Part shown: positions 14,174 through 20,515 of the stretch, in pieces
Numbering within the stretch: position 1 is the stretch's first letter
Layout: each line of letters begins with the position of its first letter
Source: JANNRR01 sp043736155
Lineage (GTDB): Bacteria; Pseudomonadota; Alphaproteobacteria; Rhodobacterales; Rhodobacteraceae
Length of the DNA stretch: 21,359 nt
Assembly: GCA_043736155.1 (NCBI GenBank)
Contig: JAYTDA010000003.1
Location: forward strand, 1 to 21,359
Direction: 5' to 3'
The notes under the pieces: model-generated
What the model was told of the DNA's origin: nothing
Seen by the model: only the letters and a program-made list of their open reading frames with translations
Database searches by the model: none
Translations under genes and position numbers: made by a program

Positions 14174-15622
14174 CTACAGCGCCCGGTAGTTCGGGCTTTC
14201 GCGGGTGATCTGCACATCATGCACATGGCTTTCCTTCAGCCCGGCCCCGGTGATCCTGACGAACTGGCAGCCGGACCGCATGTCTTCGATGGTGCGGCAG
14301 CCGGTATAGCCCATGGCGGCGCGCAGACCGCCGACCAGTTGATGCACCACGGCGGCGGCGGATCCCTTGTAGGGCACCTGCCCCTCGATGCCTTCGGGCA
14401 CCAGCTTGTCGGAGGCCGCGTCCTTCTGGAAATAGCGGTCGGCGGAACCCCGCGCCATTGCCCCCAGCGACCCCATGCCGCGATAGCTCTTGAAGCTGCG
14501 GCCCTGATACAGGATGACCTCGCCGGGGCTTTCATCGGTGCCGGCAATCATGCTGCCGACCATGGCGCAAGAGGCACCGGCGGCGATCGCCTTGGCGAAA
14601 TCGCCGGAGTATTTGATGCCGCCGTCGGCGATCACCGGTACATCGCCCGCCGCCCCCGCCGCATCCATGATTGCGGTGAGTTGCGGCACGCCGACCCCCG
14701 CCACGATCCGGGTGGTGCAGATCGATCCCGGCCCGATCCCGACCTTGACCGCATCGGCCCCGGCCCCGATCAGCGCGCGCGTCGCCTCGGCGGTCGCCAC
14801 ATTGCCCGCCACCACCTGCACCTGATTGGACAGCGACTTGATCCGCCGCACCGCCTCTGCCACCGAGATCGAATGACCATGCGCGGTATCGACCACGATC
14901 AGATCGACCCCCGCCTCGATCAGCGCCGCAGACCGTTCATACCCGGCGTCCCCCACCGTGGTTGCCGCCGCCACCCTGAGCCGCCCCAGTTCATCCTTGC
15001 AGGCATGCGGGTTCAACACCGCCTTTTCGGTATCTTTCAGCGTCAACAGCCCGGTCAGCTTGCCCATGCCATCGGTCACCAGCAGCTTTTCGATCCGCCG
15101 CGCCTTCATCAGGCTGATCGCGGTGTCGCGGTCGGCGGGTTCCTGCAGGATCGCCAGATTATCGGCGGTCATCATCACCCGGACCGGGGTGCGGTCATCC
15201 GAGGCAAAGCGCATGTCGCGGTTGGTGACAATACCCACCACCCGGCCCGACCCATCGACCACCGGAAAACCGGTGACCGCATAGCGCTCTGCCAGCGCTT
15301 TCGCATCCGCCAGGGTCTGATCCGGGGTCAGGGTGATCGGGGCATAGACGATGCCGCTTTCGAACCGTTTGACCTGCCGGACCTGGCGCGCCTGTTCTTC
15401 GGCATCCAGATTGCGGTGAATGACCCCGATGCCGCCGGCCTGCGCCATCGCAATCGCCATCCGCGCCTCGGTCACCGTGTCCATCGCCGAGCTGAGCAGC
15501 GGGATGTTCATCCGGATCGCGCGTGTCACCCGGGTCGAGGTATCGGCCATGGACGGCAACACCGCCGAAGCCGCCGGTACCAGAAGCACATCATCAAAGG
15601 TAAGCGCCTCGCGAATCTCCAT
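14174..15622 (-). CDS. guaB: Inosine-5'-monophosphate dehydrogenase
   Basis: 482 aa, full length. It oxidises IMP to XMP with NAD+, the committed step to guanine nucleotides. The N-terminal LTFDDVLLVPAAS (7-19) starts the TIM barrel. Two CBS domains lie at about 92-205 (YAPITLTPDQTLADAKAL...LLVTDGMGKLTGLLTLKD). The catalytic loop GIGPGSICTTR carries Cys302. Also seen are VVDTAHGHS (243-251), IADGGIKYSGD and the flap RGMGSLGAM. The ATG start has GGAGG five bases upstream on the minus strand (GGAGGCTTTC). No guaA is adjacent. Upstream, at 15685-15699, is a 15-mer shared with the phyH/ureohydrolase intergenic region. Confidence 0.98.
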   Translation of the reverse strand: MEIREALTFDDVLLVPAASAVLPSMADTSTRVTRAIRMNIPLLSSAMDTVTEARMAIAMAQAGGIGVIHRNLDAEEQARQVRQVKRFESGIVYAPITLTPDQTLADAKALAERYAVTGFPVVDGSGRVVGIVTNRDMRFASDDRTPVRVMMTADNLAILQEPADRDTAISLMKARRIEKLLVTDGMGKLTGLLTLKDTEKAVLNPHACKDELGRLRVAAATTVGDAGYERSAALIEAGVDLIVVDTAHGHSISVAEAVRRIKSLSNQVQVVAGNVATAEATRALIGAGADAVKVGIGPGSICTTRIVAGVGVPQLTAIMDAAGAAGDVPVIADGGIKYSGDFAKAIAAGASCAMVGSMIAGTDESPGEVILYQGRSFKSYRGMGSLGAMARGSADRYFQKDAASDKLVPEGIEGQVPYKGSAAAVVHQLVGGLRAAMGYTGCRTIEDMRSGCQFVRITGAGLKESHVHDVQITRESPNYRAL

Positions 15623-15684
15623 GAAAGCCTCCGTCGGGGTTCTGGGGGATGGTTCGTTTGACGGCTCCCCTTTTCACCATTGCC

Positions 15685-15699
15685 GGGGCTTGGCAAGGG
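15685..15699. promoter_or_regulatory. 15-mer upstream of guaB shared with the phyH/ureohydrolase promoter region
   Basis: GGGGCTTGGCAAGGG, whose reverse complement CCCTTGCCAAGCCCC occurs three times at 16648-16696. It lies 63 bases before the guaB start. The centre CTTGGCAAG is a near-dyad (CTTG-n-CAAG). It could be a regulator site or part of a promoter (TTGCC as a -35 element); both are inference. Confidence 0.4.
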
Positions 15700-15758
15700 C
15701 AAAACGGGGTATGGTCTGGCGGCGACGGCTGCTGAACCGTCACATTACGCCCGCCAAA

Positions 15759-15791
15759 TTTTCTGCGAAAATTTTGATTTTTCGCAGAAAA
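15759..15791 (-). terminator. Terminator-like hairpin downstream of the dioxygenase gene
   Basis: Perfect 13-bp stem TTTTCTGCGAAAA/TTTTCGCAGAAAA with a 7-base loop, 31 bases past the stop of the leftward PhyH gene. It shares the string CGCAGAAA and a following ATCGG with the hairpin after the ureohydrolase gene (17744-17766). Confidence 0.6.
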
Positions 15792-15821
15792 ATCGGATCC
15801 GGTATCGGCGCGGGTTTCACT

Positions 15822-16607
15822 TCACCCGATCAGCATCGGAAACCAGTCTTCCCGCAACCGCTGCCCCGGCACCATCTCGTGCCCCGGGTAGGGCGGCGAG
15901 GTCCGGCCGGGGCGTTCCACATAGCGGGCATCATCGCCGACCAGCCGCAACGAAAAGGCGCGGCGGCGGTTGGCGGACGGGTTGCCGCGTGCGCCATGCA
16001 GGGTGCGGTAGTGAAACGCCACGGCGTCGCCTGGCTCCATCTGCCATTCCAGCACCTGCATCCCCTCGGCATCGGGGTCCGGCACCGGCATGTAATCCCC
16101 AGGGTCGGGATAAAACGCACTTTCCGCCACCCACCGCGTCGGCAACACATCACGCGGCCACCGCTGCGACCCGGCGACACAGCGCAGACTGGCCTCGCGC
16201 ACCGGGTCCAGCGGGCACCAGAAGCTGACATTCTGCTGGCCGCCGACGAAGTAATAGGGGCCGTCCTGATGCCAGGGCGTCGGTTTGGCGGTGCCGGGTT
16301 CCTTGACCAGTACATGGTCGTGGAACAGCTGCACCGTCTTTGACCGCATCAGATCAGCAGCCACCTGCGCCACCGCCGACCCCCTTATCACCTGCTCGAA
16401 CTCCGGGATCCGGTTCCAGTTGCAATAATCATCAAAGAACCGCCCACCCTCCCCCGGTTTCAGGTTTTCAGAAGCATGGGGGCCGGGGTTTTCCATGTTG
16501 CGCGCCACACCGGCGCGGAGCGCATCGACCCAACCGGCCCAAAGCCCTTTGATCAGCACCGCCCCGTCGCGCTGATAGTCCGCCACTGTCTGCGCTGACA
16601 CCGTCAT
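15822..16607 (-). CDS. Phytanoyl-CoA dioxygenase (PhyH) family Fe(II)/2-oxoglutarate enzyme
   Basis: 261 aa. The ATG at 16605-16607 is chosen because GGAGGCGGAG directly precedes it; the open frame further upstream runs through a tandem repeat. The fold is the double-stranded beta helix of non-haem iron dioxygenases. Iron ligands are visible as HxD in TPWHQDGPYYF (His113, Asp115) and His204 in YRTLHGARGNPS, with a 2-oxoglutarate-binding arginine in NRRRAFSLRLVGDD (about 213-215). The segment FHDHVLVKEPGTAKPTPWHQD is typical of PhyH proteins. Such enzymes hydroxylate very diverse small molecules. It is divergent from an agmatinase-family gene with 142 bases between starts, which hints at a guanidino or amine substrate, but this is inference. 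Confidence 0.9.
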   Translation of the reverse strand: MTVSAQTVADYQRDGAVLIKGLWAGWVDALRAGVARNMENPGPHASENLKPGEGGRFFDDYCNWNRIPEFEQVIRGSAVAQVAADLMRSKTVQLFHDHVLVKEPGTAKPTPWHQDGPYYFVGGQQNVSFWCPLDPVREASLRCVAGSQRWPRDVLPTRWVAESAFYPDPGDYMPVPDPDAEGMQVLEWQMEPGDAVAFHYRTLHGARGNPSANRRRAFSLRLVGDDARYVERPGRTSPPYPGHEMVPGQRLREDWFPMLIG

Positions 16608-16647
16608 CTCCGCCTCCCTGCTGCTGCCACCCTGCCCTGCAGTCCCG

Positions 16648-16696
16648 CCCTTGCCAAGCCCCCACCCTTGCCAAGCCCCCACCCTTGCCAAGCCCC
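16648..16696. repeat. 17-bp tandem repeat in the phyH/ureohydrolase divergent promoter region
   Basis: The unit CCCTTGCCAAGCCCCCA occurs at 16648-16664 and 16665-16681, with a third copy at 16682-16696 lacking the last two bases. The 15-mer common to all three is also found upstream of guaB in reverse orientation (15685-15699). The TTGCCA in the last unit (16685-16690) is followed 17 bases later by CAATCA, a weak promoter candidate for the rightward gene. Confidence 0.85.
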
Positions 16697-16749
16697 TGCA
16701 TCGGCTGCAATCATCGCACCACCAGCCATGCCACCGCCAAGGAAGTCCG

Positions 16750-17727
16750 ATGACCAACGCTTACGAAACCGGCCGCCTGAACCTGCCGTTTGTCGGCATT
16801 TCCACCTTTGGCAAACGCCCCTATGTCGCCGACTGGTCCGCGATCACTGCCGATGTCGCTGTGCTTGGGGCACCGTTCGATTTCGGCACCCAGTTCCGCG
16901 CCGGGGCGCGGTTCGGGCCACGGGCGGTGCGCGAAGCCTCGACGCTGTTCAGCTTTGGCCATGCCGGTGCCTATGACCATGAGGATGACTGTGTCTACCT
17001 CGGCTCCGATGTGCGGATCGTCGATATCGGCGATGCCGACATCATCCATACCGACACCGTCAGCAGCCATGCCAACATCGAAACCGGGGTCCGTGCCATT
17101 CTGGCGGCAAAGGCGCTGCCGGTGGTGATCGGCGGCGATCATTCGATCAATATTCCCTGCATCAACGCCTTTGCCGATCAGGGCGATATCCACATCCTGC
17201 AGATCGACGCCCATCTGGATTTTGTCGATGTGCGGCACGGGGTGAAATATGGCCACGGCAACCCGATGCGGCGGGCTGCGGAAAAACCCTGGGTCAAGGG
17301 GTTGACGCAACTGGGTATCCGCAACGTCTCCTCGACCGCCCGTGAGGGATACGAGGCGGCGCGGGCGATGGGGGCGGATATAATGTCGGTGCGACAGGTG
17401 CGCAAATTGGGGACAGACGCGGTGGTGGCGCGCATTCCGCCCAAGGCGCGGCTGTATGTCACCATCGACATCGACGGCTTCTGCCCCTCGATCGCACCGG
17501 GAACCGGCACCCCCAGCCACGGCGGCTTTCTGTATTACGAGGTGCTGGAGATTTTGCAGGCGGTGGCACAAAGCCATGCCATCGTTGGCATCGATCTGGT
17601 CGAAGTGGCACCGGATTATGACCACAGTGGCGCCACCGCGATTCTGGCGGCACAGGTGCTGCTGAACTTTCTGGGCTTCATCTTTCACGCCCGGCAGGGC
17701 CGCGCGTCAGGCCCGGCGCAAGTCTGA
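16750..17727 (+). CDS. speB: Agmatinase-family ureohydrolase with altered DxDxxDP motif
   Basis: 325 aa from the ATG behind AAGGAAGTCCG. A ureohydrolase that releases urea from agmatine or a related guanidino compound using two Mn2+ (or similar) ions. Metal ligands are visible: GGDHS (His131), DAHLD (Asp153, His155, Asp157) and TIDID (Asp240, Asp242). The usual signature DIDxxDP reads DIDGFCP here, so the conserved Asp is Cys245; the metal ligands themselves are kept. The start TGRLNLPFVGISTFGKRPYV and the SNIP-like HSINIPCINAF resemble Rhodobacterales proteins annotated as agmatinase, but guanidinobutyrase, guanidinopropionase or another amidinohydrolase cannot be excluded. Divergent from a PhyH dioxygenase. 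The symbol follows the family name, not proven substrate. Confidence 0.85.
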   Translation: MTNAYETGRLNLPFVGISTFGKRPYVADWSAITADVAVLGAPFDFGTQFRAGARFGPRAVREASTLFSFGHAGAYDHEDDCVYLGSDVRIVDIGDADIIHTDTVSSHANIETGVRAILAAKALPVVIGGDHSINIPCINAFADQGDIHILQIDAHLDFVDVRHGVKYGHGNPMRRAAEKPWVKGLTQLGIRNVSSTAREGYEAARAMGADIMSVRQVRKLGTDAVVARIPPKARLYVTIDIDGFCPSIAPGTGTPSHGGFLYYEVLEILQAVAQSHAIVGIDLVEVAPDYDHSGATAILAAQVLLNFLGFIFHARQGRASGPAQV

Positions 17728-17743
17728 ACATCGGTCAGAAATC

Positions 17744-17787
17744 CCCGATTTCTCGCAGAAATCGGGCCGGAGTTTGTTAAAACTCCG
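17744..17787 (+). terminator. Two tandem hairpins after the ureohydrolase gene
   Basis: First: perfect 10-bp stem CCCGATTTCT/AGAAATCGGG with loop CGC (17744-17766). Second: 8-bp stem CGGAGTTT/AAACTCCG with loop GTTA (17768-17787), followed by TGTTTTCCC. They start 16 bases past the rightward stop and probably end that transcript. Confidence 0.7.
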
Positions 17788-17865
17788 TGTTTTCCCAGCC
17801 GGGACATCAGCCGCCCCGGCGGCAGGGAACCGCCGCGCCAGAACCCTCCGGCGCTGCGCAAACCG

Positions 17866-18006
17866 CTATTTCTTGTCGCCGCCCTTTGCCTTTTCCTGCG
17901 ATGCCTGCAGACGCGAGGTCATGCTGGAGGCTTCGGCGGCAGGCTTTGCCTTGTCCTTCTTGGGCTTTTTCACTTCCTTGCTGCTGCGCATCTGACCTTT
18001 GGCCAT
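17866..18006 (-). CDS. Small lysine-rich conserved protein (MAKGQMRS type)
   Basis: 46 aa starting at an ATG preceded on the minus strand by AGGAGATCGAC. The open frame extends upstream, but without a comparable ribosome binding site and with unlike composition. The sequence begins MAKGQMRSSKEVKKPKKDK and ends EKAKGGDKK. It is highly basic, has no membrane segment and is probably disordered. I recognise the MAKGQxRSxKExKKPKK pattern as a small hypothetical family common in proteobacteria; function unknown, with nucleic-acid binding possible from charge alone. It stands alone between the ureohydrolase and the lacI-type gene. Confidence 0.8.
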   Translation of the reverse strand: MAKGQMRSSKEVKKPKKDKAKPAAEASSMTSRLQASQEKAKGGDKK

Positions 18007-18189
18007 GTCGATCTCCTGTCCAGAACGGGCGCTGAACCGCCCCTTGGGATGCCGGATCACGGGCCAGTCACCCTGGCCTCCGGCATCGCTCGCGGAATTT
18101 GTGCGCCCTGAGACGCAGCCTGTCAATCTCTGCGATCCGGCTGCCGCGCCCGATGCCGTCTTTTCCCGGCCGGATCATCGCGATTGGTT

Positions 18190-18218
18190 TTGACGAATGC
18201 GGCGGGGCTGGCTATGGT
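18190..18218 (+). promoter_or_regulatory. Sigma-70 type promoter of the lacI-family gene
   Basis: TTGACG (18190-18195), a 17-base spacer, and TATGGT (18213-18218). It lies 37 bases before the start codon and just upstream of the operator-like palindrome. Four or more matches in each hexamer and ideal spacing make it the best promoter candidate in the window. Confidence 0.6.
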
Positions 18219-18230
18219 CAGCCGGAATTG

Positions 18231-18240
18231 AAAGCGCTTT
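18231..18240. promoter_or_regulatory. LacI-family operator-like palindrome AAAGCGCTTT
   Basis: The perfect 10-bp dyad AAAGCGCTTT is preceded by TTG. It lies 15 bases before the start of the LacI-family gene and about 6 bases after the predicted transcription start. The CG-centred dyad with A-rich and T-rich flanks is the typical operator form for this family, so autorepression of the lacI-glk unit is likely. Confidence 0.6.
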
Positions 18241-18255
18241 GGGCCGGAAACTGGC

Positions 18256-19302
18256 ATGAATCTCAAGGAACTGGCGACTGCGCTTGGGCTGTCGCCCACC
18301 ACGGTCAGCCGTGCGTTGAATGGCTATCCCGAAGTCAATGAAACCACGCGCCTGCGCGTCAGCGAAGCGGCGTTGCGGCACAATTACCGGCCCAATACCC
18401 GCGCCAAGGGGCTGGCAACCGGGCGGGCGATGGCGATTGGCCATGTGATGTCGATGACCAGCCAGCATGAGATCATGAACCCGGTGTTTGCCGATTTCAT
18501 CGCCGGTGCCGGCGAATGCTATTCGCGCAGCGGCTATGAAATGATGCTGAGCGTGGTGCGCGATGACGACGAGGCACAGACCTACCGCGACCTGAAGGCA
18601 CGCGGCACCGTCGATGGCGTGATCCTGCATGCCCCGCGCGCCAATGATCCGCGCATCGACCTGCTGACCCGCATCGGTCTGCCGTTTGTCGTCCATGGTC
18701 GTGCCACCGGGGTCCGCAGCCCCTACAGCTGGGTCGATGTCAACAACCGCCGCGCCTTTTTGCGCGCCACCAATCTGCTGCTGGATCTGGGCCACCGCCG
18801 CATCGGGCTGGTCAACGGGCTGGAATACATGGATTTCGCCATTCGCCGCCGCAATGGCTATCTGGAGGCGCTGACCGGGCGTGGCATCGCCCCCGACCCG
18901 CAGCTGCGCCAGTCCGAAGAGATGACCGAAGGCTTTGGCTACCGTGCCACCCGGACCATGCTGGACCTGGCCGCCCCCCCCACCGCGTTTCTGGTGGCCT
19001 CGATGATTTCCGCCATCGGGGTCCGCCGCGCCGCCGAAGAGCGCGGCTTGAAGCTGGGGCGCGATCTGTCGGTGGTGACCCATGATGACGCGCTGAGCTA
19101 CCTGCGCAACGGCGATGAAGTCCCGATCTTTTCCGCCACCCGCTCCTCGGTGCGCGACGCCGGGCGGCTGACGGCAGAGATGTTGCTGAGCCTGATCGCC
19201 GATCCGGCCAGCGCGCCAAAGACCCAATTGCTGGAGGCGGAACTGATGGTCGGACAATCGACCGGTGCCAATCCGCACCTGCCGAAGCTGCGCCCGCAAT
19301 GA
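18256..19302 (+). CDS. LacI-family transcriptional repressor
   Basis: 348 aa. The N-terminal HTH is MNLKELATALGLSPTTVSRALNGYPEVNETTRLRVSEAALRHNYRPN (1-47). The hinge region follows (RAKGLATGRAMAIGHVM), then a periplasmic-binding-protein-like effector domain (about 58-340; FADFIAGAGECYSRSGYEMMLSVV, GVILHAPRANDPRIDLL, LGHRRIGLVNG, FLVASMISAIGVRRAAEERGLKLGRDLSVVTHDD). Members sense sugars and repress sugar genes. Glucokinase is the next gene downstream, so a glucose- or glucoside-related effector is plausible; no sugar transporter is present in the window. A promoter and an operator-like dyad lie directly upstream. Its stop codon lies within the first of four 14-bp tandem repeats. The start is an ATG with a weak ribosome binding site. 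Confidence 0.95.
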   Translation: MNLKELATALGLSPTTVSRALNGYPEVNETTRLRVSEAALRHNYRPNTRAKGLATGRAMAIGHVMSMTSQHEIMNPVFADFIAGAGECYSRSGYEMMLSVVRDDDEAQTYRDLKARGTVDGVILHAPRANDPRIDLLTRIGLPFVVHGRATGVRSPYSWVDVNNRRAFLRATNLLLDLGHRRIGLVNGLEYMDFAIRRRNGYLEALTGRGIAPDPQLRQSEEMTEGFGYRATRTMLDLAAPPTAFLVASMISAIGVRRAAEERGLKLGRDLSVVTHDDALSYLRNGDEVPIFSATRSSVRDAGRLTAEMLLSLIADPASAPKTQLLEAELMVGQSTGANPHLPKLRPQ

Positions 19303-19352
19303 GGCGGCGACAATGAGGCGGCGGCAATGAGGCGGCGGCAATGAGGCGGCGA
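19297..19352 (+). repeat. Four 14-bp tandem repeats forming overlapping mini-ORFs between lacI and glk
   Basis: The unit CAATGAGGCGGCGR (last base A, G, G, A) is at 19297-19310, 19311-19324, 19325-19338 and 19339-19352. The lacI stop TGA is inside unit 1. Each unit has an ATGA; because the period is 14, each ATG opens ATG-AGG-CGG-CGR-CAA-TGA (peptide MRRRQ), whose stop overlaps the next ATG. GAGG lies 8 bases before each ATG from the second onward. See the findings for the possible translational relay. Confidence 0.9.
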
Positions 19353-19466
19353 CAGGAACGCTTTCGGCTTGTCCAATTCGATTTTCAGTCGCACAACCGC
19401 ACACGAACGCCCCCGCCCCCGACCCCGCCGCTGCCTTTGCCCGCTGATCCACAGGACCTGCCATGA
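19341..19466 (+). CDS. Possible 41-aa proline-rich leader ORF overlapping the glk start
   Basis: Opens at the ATG of the fourth 14-bp repeat (MRRRQERFRL...) and contains PPPPTPPLPLP near residues 24-34. It stops at TGA 19464-19466, overlapping the glk ATG as ATGA. It has GAGG 8 bases upstream. No homology is recognised, and C-rich intergenic sequence could give this by chance. If translated, it would couple to glk. Confidence 0.25.
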   Translation: MRRRQERFRLVQFDFQSHNRTRTPPPPTPPLPLPADPQDLP

Positions 19467-20428
19467 CCTCCGCTTCCGACATTCTGCTGGTGGCTGATAT
19501 CGGGGGCACCAACACAAGGGTCGCCCTTGTTGACGGCACCCAGCTGAAAACCGCTTCGATCCGGCGCTATCGCAATGTCGATTATCCCGGAATCGAACCG
19601 ATTCTGCGGTCTTATCTGGCCGAAGCCGGGTTGCAGGGCTGCGCCGGGGCCTGTGTCGCCGCAGCAGGGCCGGTGCGCGACGGGGTGGCGGAACTGACCA
19701 ATCTGGCCTGGAAAATGTCGGAGGCCTCGATTGCCGAGGCGGTGGGGGCGCGGGTTGTGGCGCTGCTGAACGATCTGCAAGCACCCGGCCATGCCCTCGC
19801 CACCCTGCCCGCATCCAGTTTGCGCCAGATCTTTGCCGGACCCGATGCCGGGCCATCGGCGACCCGGCTGGTGATGAATGTCGGCACCGGGTTCAACGCG
19901 GTGCCGGTACATCGTGTGGCATCGGGGCATATCGTGCCAGCCTCGGAATGCGGTCATGTCAGCCTGCCGGTACGCCATGCCGATGAGCTGTCACTGCTGG
20001 CCCATATCGAGGCGGAACATGGCTTTCCCTCGGTTGAAGATGTGCTGTCGGGCCGGGGGCTGGAACTACTGGATCGCTGGGCCGGGGCCGAAGGTGCCCC
20101 GCCGCGTGTCAACACCGAAATCACCAAAGCGGCGCTGTCGGGCACCGATGCCCGCGCCACCCGGGCGGCCGAAATGTTCGTGCGGCTGACGGCGGTGGTG
20201 GCGGGCAATCTGGCGCTGACCCACCTGCCGTTTGGCGGCATCTATCTGACCGGTGGCGTGATCCGCCACTTTGCCCCGCATCTGGTCCGGTTCGGCTTTG
20301 AAGCGGCCTATCTGGACAAGGGGCGGTTTTCCGAGATGATGTGCGATTTCCCGGTGTGGGCGATCGAGGATGATTATGCCCCGCTGCATGGCTGTGCTGC
20401 CCATCTGCAGCATCTGCTGGCGGCCTGA
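19463..20428 (+). CDS. glk: Glucokinase
   Basis: 321 aa, length typical of bacterial Glk (not ROK) proteins. It phosphorylates glucose to glucose-6-phosphate with ATP in the cytoplasm. The phosphate-1 motif VADIGGTNTRVALVDG (10-25) binds ATP. Asn103-Asp104 in LLNDLQAPGHAL includes the catalytic base and sugar contacts. MNVGTGFNAVPV (138-149) and SECGHVSLP (161-169, the EGGH-like glucose-binding motif with Cys for the first Gly) are present. The distal glycine motif GGIYLTGGVIRHFAP is intact. The ATG has AGGA six bases upstream and also overlaps the stop of a possible proline-rich leader ORF. It is the likely second structural gene of a lacI-glk unit. Confidence 0.95.
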   Translation: MTSASDILLVADIGGTNTRVALVDGTQLKTASIRRYRNVDYPGIEPILRSYLAEAGLQGCAGACVAAAGPVRDGVAELTNLAWKMSEASIAEAVGARVVALLNDLQAPGHALATLPASSLRQIFAGPDAGPSATRLVMNVGTGFNAVPVHRVASGHIVPASECGHVSLPVRHADELSLLAHIEAEHGFPSVEDVLSGRGLELLDRWAGAEGAPPRVNTEITKAALSGTDARATRAAEMFVRLTAVVAGNLALTHLPFGGIYLTGGVIRHFAPHLVRFGFEAAYLDKGRFSEMMCDFPVWAIEDDYAPLHGCAAHLQHLLAA

Positions 20429-20438
20429 CAGCGCCAAA

Positions 20439-20453
20439 GCGGCGAAAGGCCGC
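20439..20453 (+). terminator. Short hairpin after glk
   Basis: 5-bp stem GCGGC/GCCGC with loop GAAAG, ten bases past the glk stop, followed by GTTAATCTT. It is a weak terminator candidate between glk and the response-regulator gene. Confidence 0.4.
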
Positions 20454-20515
20454 GTTAATCTTGCTGGCCTATGGTGCAGGGCGTCCGGAAAAGCCGGTCT
20501 GTCATGGGGAACATC

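Noticed and set aside
16608..16757. N-terminal extension of the PhyH protein
   Set aside because: The added 50 residues are tandem-repeat sequence (LARVGAWQGWGLGKGG), while a very strong GGAGG ribosome binding site supports the ATG at 16607.
18007..18126. N-terminal extension of the 46-aa basic protein
   Set aside because: The conserved MAKGQMRS start has an AGGAGAT ribosome binding site directly upstream; the extension has no such site and different composition.
5846..19352. Tandem repeats considered as CRISPR arrays
   Set aside because: Units of 14, 17, 18 and 22 bases are directly adjacent with no unique spacers, and no cas gene is present.
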